In this document: one piece after another, positions 7,151 through 9,979 of the stretch
Layout of the letters: each line of letters starts with the position of its first letter
Numbering within the stretch: the first letter of the stretch is position 1
Source of the DNA: Microcaldota archaeon
GTDB taxonomy: Archaea > Micrarchaeota > Micrarchaeia > Micrarchaeales > Micrarchaeaceae
Length of the DNA: 9,979 nucleotides
Assembly: GCA_021812105.1 (NCBI GenBank)
Contig: JAKAOQ010000020.1
Span: forward strand, 1 to 9,979
Reading direction: 5' to 3'
Made by a program: the position numbers and the translations under genes
The notes under the pieces: model-generated
Seen by the model: only the letters and a program-made list of their open reading frames with translations
Told to the model about the DNA's origin: nothing
The model's database searches: none

Positions 7151-7170
7151 CATCATAGCTTCATTCTTTT

Positions 7171-7243
7171 AGCCCCATCGTCTAGCGGTCAAGGACGACA
7201 GGCTCTGGACCTGTAAACCCCAGCTCGAATCTGGGTGGGGCTA
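7171..7243 (+). tRNA. tRNA-Gln, anticodon CTG (reads CAG)
   Basis: Full cloverleaf of 73 bases. The acceptor arms AGCCCCA and TGGGGCT pair over 7 bp, with A as the discriminator base. The D arm is GTCT/GGAC with GG in the loop. The anticodon stem ACAGG/CCTGT encloses the loop CTCTGGA, giving anticodon CTG. The T stem is CCCAG/CTGGG. No intron is present and CCA is not encoded (ATA follows). The T loop reads CTCGAAT, so position 54 is C where nearly all tRNAs have T. Otherwise the sequence is a normal archaeal tRNA-Gln. Confidence 0.95.
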
Positions 7244-7280
7244 TAATGTTTCTGTCTGGTTCGCGTCAGAATGTCCATAG

Positions 7281-7297
7281 CGCGTGGAACATACGCG
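7281..7297. other. Short inverted repeat between tRNA-Gln and the RCK cluster
   Basis: CGCGT and ACGCG are perfect 5-base arms around a 7-base spacer; a further CGCGT occurs at 7262-7266. It lies in the 118-base gap upstream of the RCK genes, about 80 bases before the first ATG. It could be an operator or a weak hairpin after the tRNA; chance is quite possible. Confidence 0.2.
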
Positions 7298-7319
7298 GAG
7301 AATCGTGCAACTGCATAGT

Positions 7320-7328
7320 GATAAAAAC
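7320..7328 (+). promoter_or_regulatory. Possible TATA-like box for the RCK gene cluster
   Basis: GATAAAAAC lies about 38 bases before the ATG at 7362 and would place transcription start near 7350, leaving a leader of about 12 bases. A second TATA-like string, TATAAA at 7345-7350, is too close to the ATG to serve this start. No ribosome-binding site precedes 7362. Confidence 0.35.
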
Positions 7329-7361
7329 GTTGCTTTCCCTTTTGTATAAAGATGGTTTGGT

Positions 7362-7802
7362 ATGGCCAAGATTCAGATAAAGGACCACGTCATCGTGTGC
7401 GGTTTCGGCATAGTCGGCGAGAAGGTAGTCGACATGCTCGTGGAGAAGGGGATAAGTTTCGTTATAATCGAGAACGACGCCCAGGCGGCGAGCAGGATAA
7501 GGGAACTCGGATACAACATCGTGGAGGGCGACGCTACCACCTCAAAGGCGATGAAGGAGGCCAGCATAGAAAGCGCCAAGGCGATAGCTATAGTAATGGA
7601 CAACGACGCAAAGAACCTCTTTGCCGTCCTCACGGCGCGGGACCTCAATGGCAAGATATTCATAGCTACAAGGGCGACAGATGCTTTCGTTAAGGAGAAG
7701 CTAGTAGAAGCAGGGGCAGATTACGTTGTGCTGCCACAGAGGAGCGCGAGTAGGGAGATAATGGACGAACTGATGAAGGACAAAAAGGAGGTTAAAAAAT
7801 AG
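7362..7802 (+). CDS. Soluble TrkA-N/RCK N-domain protein (intact nucleotide-binding Rossmann fold)
   Basis: A 146-residue protein with a single TrkA-N (RCK N-lobe) domain. HVIVCGFGIVGEKV carries an intact GxGxxG loop (14-19) after the first beta strand. The second strand ends in FVIIEND, with Glu37 as the expected ribose-binding acid. GDAT (56-59) and AIAIVMDNDAKN (75-86) complete the usual pattern, followed by KIFIATRA and GADYVVLP strands. Such domains bind NAD(H), ATP/ADP or similar ligands and gate K+ channels or transporters. There is no RCK C-lobe (TrkA-C) and no membrane segment, so it would need membrane partners, most simply the two products encoded immediately downstream (12- and 0-base gaps). 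It ends in a Lys-rich tail (KDKKEVKK). A GGAGGT near its 3' end (7787-7792) is a possible ribosome-binding site for the next gene, though about 22 bases from that ATG. Confidence 0.9.
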   Translation: MAKIQIKDHVIVCGFGIVGEKVVDMLVEKGISFVIIENDAQAASRIRELGYNIVEGDATTSKAMKEASIESAKAIAIVMDNDAKNLFAVLTARDLNGKIFIATRATDAFVKEKLVEAGADYVVLPQRSASREIMDELMKDKKEVKK

Positions 7803-7814
7803 TTTGATGGTGTG

Positions 7815-8624
7815 ATGGCGGATGGAGCTGGTGGCGAGTTCGGCTTCGGGTGGGCCCTGCTGCTGATCGTCCTTGTGCTCGCGCTTATACCAATGATAGT
7901 AACGTTCTACATAACCGATTTCCTGTTTCACAACGTGTATGCGGCTTTCTACTCTGTGATTTATGTATTTCTCAACGCTGCAGGTGTAGACCCTTTCTCT
8001 AAATATGTGTTGGCAGTACAGCCATTCAGCTACAACTTCGACCTCCTCACATCGCTTGTAGCGATAGACGGCTTTATAAGGATAGTCCTTATCGGCTTCG
8101 TTATAGGTGTGCTTGTACAGATGCTCTCGAGTTTGGACATAAGATCTAGACTTGAGCATATCCGAGCGAAAAGGCTATACGGGCACGTCATAGTTGCCGG
8201 TTACTCGGACCTAGCGGAGAACCTGTGTGAATCCCTAAAGGATAAGAAGACAGATTTCGTAGTTATAGACAAAAACCCCGAGACCGTAGAAACCCTCCTT
8301 GGCTTAGGCTACAAAACAATAAGAGGAAATTTCACCAACGGCGAGGACCTAAAGGAGGCGGGGATAGACACGGCGGATTCTGTAGTATTCACCTCGGACA
8401 ATGACTACGAGAACCTTCTCGGCATAGTCACCGCACACTTCCTGAACAAAAAGATCAGGATAGTGTCTAGGGCGATTCACGAAGACTCGGTGACAAAGAT
8501 GCACAGGGCTGGAGCGTCGCTCTGCGTGGTACCGGAGATACTGGCCGGGGTTGACATAGGGGAATACGCCATCAACACCGGATACGTGGAAGCAAATAAA
8601 CCAAAGTGGAGGGGTGTGAGCTAG
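7815..8624 (+). CDS. Membrane-anchored TrkA-N/RCK domain protein, channel-like layout but no selectivity filter
   Basis: A 269-residue protein from the ATG at 7815; a GTG one codon earlier (7812) is also possible. Numbering here counts from that GTG. Membrane segments are near 14-34, about 38-56 and 86-105 (FIRIVLIGFVIGVLVQML), then a short charged linker and an RCK N-domain from 123. This is the TM-loop-TM-RCK order of MthK/Kch-like potassium channels. However, the segment before the last helix (VQPFSYNFDLLTSLVAIDG) has no TVGYGD or similar filter. The nucleotide loop is degraded: HVIVAGYSDLAENL keeps only the first glycine (G130). Asp153 of the second strand remains, and GNFT replaces GDAT. 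No C-terminal RCK lobe is present. It may be a non-conducting or accessory subunit, or a sensor, working with its neighbours. Channel-like ancestry is an inference from layout; the RCK domain is clear. Confidence 0.85.
   Translation: MADGAGGEFGFGWALLLIVLVLALIPMIVTFYITDFLFHNVYAAFYSVIYVFLNAAGVDPFSKYVLAVQPFSYNFDLLTSLVAIDGFIRIVLIGFVIGVLVQMLSSLDIRSRLEHIRAKRLYGHVIVAGYSDLAENLCESLKDKKTDFVVIDKNPETVETLLGLGYKTIRGNFTNGEDLKEAGIDTADSVVFTSDNDYENLLGIVTAHFLNKKIRIVSRAIHEDSVTKMHRAGASLCVVPEILAGVDIGEYAINTGYVEANKPKWRGVS
8608..8614 (+). promoter_or_regulatory. Ribosome-binding site for the third RCK gene
   Basis: GGAGGGG lies inside the last codons of the previous gene, 10 bases before the ATG at 8625, which directly follows the TAG stop. 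It fixes this start and implies coupled translation. Confidence 0.7.
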
Positions 8625-9356
8625 ATGGCGAGTATAGAGAACAGGGCAAGCATACTGCTTTTCGCAGCAATCACGCTGTTCGTGGCGTCTCTGCTATTGG
8701 TGTGGGACAATACGGGCCGCTTCTGGCTGTCGCTCATATGGACTACTATGGACACGTTCGGCTTGTTCTACTCCCCTGTAAGCGTGAGTACTCCTAGTAG
8801 CGTGCTAGTCATATTCTCTGACCTGTTTGGCACGATAGCTTTCATACTGATAACCTTCTATCTTGCCTCGTGGTTCTACGGCTTTGTAAGGAAGATAGAT
8901 TTCTGGGGCAGGCTTTCAACATCCAAAATCAAAAAGCTGAAGGACCACGTGATAGTCGCTCCGTACAACGTAATCTCAGAGTTTCTCGTGGAGGACCTGA
9001 AGAAGGAAGGTATCACGGCAGTAGTAATAACGGACAAGCAGTCCGATATGCCCCGGATCAGGAGAATGGGTGCGATAGCACTTTTCGGAAACACGGGTCT
9101 CGAAGACACTTTCAAGGCGGCCGGAGTAAACAGGGCGGCCTACGTTGTCGCGTGCAGCGACGACGACACGAAGAATGCACTCATCTCAGTCACGGCCAGG
9201 TCGGTAAACAAGAAGGTTAAGATCATAGCGAGGGCGAAAAGGACAGACGACATCGCTAAGATCAGCAAGGCAGGAGCCCAGAGGATAATCATACCGGAAT
9301 CGAGCGCAGGGGAGAGGATAGGAAGCGAGATACTTAAGAGTCTCTTCTACAAATGA
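8625..9356 (+). CDS. Membrane-anchored TrkA-N/RCK domain protein with a degenerate K+-channel pore
   Basis: A 243-residue protein: TM1 at about 8-27, a re-entrant-like segment 35-52 (WLSLIWTTMDTFGLFYSPV), TM2 at about 57-85, then a linker and an RCK N-domain from about 107. This is the MthK/Kch order. The segment before TM2 resembles a pore helix and filter: Trp-Thr-Thr, then TFGLFY followed by SP, where K+ channels have TTVGYGD then a Pro. The key second Gly and Asp are absent. The Rossmann loop is lost: HVIVAPYNVISEF has no glycine of GxGxxG. VITDK (134-138) keeps an acid, and GNTG takes the place of GDAT. It lacks a C-lobe. It starts at the base after the upstream stop. A hairpin-like sequence follows the TGA. 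Probably a subunit of a mixed complex with the two upstream products; ion conduction is doubtful. Confidence 0.85.
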   Translation: MASIENRASILLFAAITLFVASLLLVWDNTGRFWLSLIWTTMDTFGLFYSPVSVSTPSSVLVIFSDLFGTIAFILITFYLASWFYGFVRKIDFWGRLSTSKIKKLKDHVIVAPYNVISEFLVEDLKKEGITAVVITDKQSDMPRIRRMGAIALFGNTGLEDTFKAAGVNRAAYVVACSDDDTKNALISVTARSVNKKVKIIARAKRTDDIAKISKAGAQRIIIPESSAGERIGSEILKSLFYK

Positions 9357-9384
9357 GGCGCGTATGTTGCACGCCGCCCTTTTC
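9357..9384 (+). terminator. Possible hairpin terminator after the RCK cluster
   Basis: Directly after the TGA, GGCGCGT can pair with ACGC-C-GCC (one bulged C) around a 7-base loop (9364-9370), followed by CTTTTC. Archaea mostly terminate at T-runs rather than hairpins, so the role is tentative. The rest of the gap to 9505 is AT-rich with no gene I can support. Confidence 0.35.
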
Positions 9385-9505
9385 TATACAGTCTATAATC
9401 ATTATCGTCTTGCTGTCCTTTACGATCTGTTTGTCAAGGGCCTTGTCCTTATACCTTTTATAATATCTATATATTCTTACTTACTCATGCAGCCTGCTGA
9501 AACAT

Positions 9506-9979
9506 TTATTCCTGATTTTCAGTTGACGCCTTATCCCCGGTCGGCGGGAAACGTTCATTGCTCTTGCCTGGTTCTACACCAAGCTTCTTATTAATCCAAT
9601 TCTTCTTTCCATTCGCCGAGTAGCTAGCGAACCACAGGGAGAACCAATCCTTAGCGCTTTGGGGGTGATATGGCCCTTCATAGATTCGTAATCCTCAATA
9701 TCCTTTTTTATAATCCTCAATATCCTTTTTTATCTTCTCCTTCTTCTGATATTCTTCCCATTCCTTGTTCTTCTTTTTCCATTCCCTCATCTCCTTCCAC
9801 GTTCCATCTGCTGGGCGCTGCGGTTCCTTGGGTGCTGGTCCGGGCTTCTTCTCCCAGTCATAGTACCAACCGCGCTTCTCGCCCTCTGTCTTAACTATTC
9901 CAGACTGTTTCAAGATCCTGCCCGATTTCTCGCTGGGGGGCACTCCGCTCACTAGCGATGGCAGATCCTTGCCTAAAAG
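9506..9979 (-). pseudogene. Unrecognised Lys/Trp-rich gene, 5' end outside window, interrupted by an in-frame TGA
   Basis: The minus-strand frame is open from the window edge (9979) to a TGA at 9697-9695, about 94 residues. After the TGA the same frame stays open for 62 more codons to a TAA at 9508-9506. The first part has a possible winged-helix-like end (SGRILKQSGIVKTEGEKRGW), a Pro-rich linker (KKPGPAPKEPQRP) and a charged helix (WKEMREWKKKNKEWEEYQKK). The part after the stop (IYEGPYHPQSAKDWFSLWFA onward) is similarly rich in aromatic and basic residues and looks coding. I do not recognise the family. A GTG at 9952 could be a start, but the frame has no stop before the edge, so the gene probably begins outside. 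The TGA lies within a perfect 22-bp tandem duplication. Either the gene is broken, or the shorter product ending DYKKGY is functional, or the stop is read through. Neighbouring genes use TGA as a normal stop. Confidence 0.55.
9689..9732. repeat. Perfect 22-bp tandem duplication
   Basis: Two identical adjacent 22-base units, 9689-9710 and 9711-9732, each starting TAATCCTC and ending in a T-run then TA. They overlap the minus-strand gene: one copy encodes KKDIEDY and the other is read in a shifted frame as YKKGY-stop. Because 22 is not a multiple of three, a gain or loss of one copy changes the downstream frame. Strand slippage is the likely origin. Confidence 0.9.

Noticed and set aside
7171..7243. 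tRNA-Gln as attachment site of an integrated element
   Set aside because: No integrase gene and no second copy of the tRNA 3' end are visible in the window.
9364..9594. Plus-strand open frame of 76 codons after the RCK cluster
   Set aside because: It begins inside the putative terminator hairpin loop, has no ribosome-binding site and overlaps the coding-looking tail of the interrupted minus-strand gene.
9695..9697. TGA recoded as Trp in this organism
   Set aside because: The ATPase, the third RCK gene, the first T2SSF gene and the NifX-like gene end in TGA where continuation makes no sense, and TGG is used for Trp throughout.
9715..9740. Programmed -1 frameshift at the A6-G run of the interrupted gene
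   Set aside because: The A-AAA-AAG heptamer is in the right phase in the first copy, but a -1 slip there leads at once to a TGA, so it would not restore the downstream frame.
1..9979. CRISPR array, insertion sequence or rRNA
   Set aside because: No regularly spaced repeats, transposase or rRNA-like sequence were seen on either strand; the only tandem repeat is the 22-bp pair.

Overview
The window looks archaeal, most likely from a small-genome lineage of the DPANN type such as a Micrarchaeota/ARMAN-like organism. TATA-like boxes sit about 25 bases ahead of start codons or RNA 5' ends, as expected for archaea with leaderless or short-leader transcripts. Arg AGG and Ile ATA codons are common. 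The secretion ATPase and its paired membrane proteins are of the archaeal FlaI/Tad (type IV pilus-like) kind. The lineage is an inference from gene style, not a proven assignment.

Layout: (1) Positions 1-386 (+) hold the C-terminal end of a surface-type LamG/concanavalin-like protein that stops inside a second, unfinished LamG repeat. (2) Positions 6303-393 (-) are one compact operon. In transcription order it encodes a winged-helix/coiled-coil protein, a FlaI/TadA-type secretion ATPase, an unrecognised helical protein, two T2SSF membrane platform proteins (TadB/TadC-like arrangement) and a NifX/MTH1175-type small protein. Gaps are 4 to 36 bases, with one 17-base overlap, and a TATA-like box lies at the front. 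(3) Positions 7103-6399 (-) encode a separate, leaderless M50 site-2-protease-like membrane peptidase. (4) Positions 7171-7243 (+) are tRNA-Gln(CTG) with its own TATA-like box. (5) Positions 7362-9356 (+) are a three-gene cluster of TrkA-N/RCK-type proteins: one soluble, then two fused to membrane segments laid out like a two-helix potassium channel but without an intact selectivity filter. (6) Positions 9979-9506 (-) are the end of an unrecognised Lys/Trp-rich gene interrupted by an in-frame TGA inside a perfect 22-bp tandem duplication.

How they fit together: the ATPase and two T2SSF proteins form the inner-membrane motor and platform of a pilus-like or secretion machine. The two helical proteins encoded with them are probable lineage-specific partners. 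No pilin or prepilin peptidase is present in this window. The RCK cluster looks like a membrane-bound nucleotide- or ion-sensing complex, or a hetero-oligomeric channel in which conserved pore and nucleotide-binding residues have been lost to different degrees in the three members. It is the best candidate here for an undescribed system.
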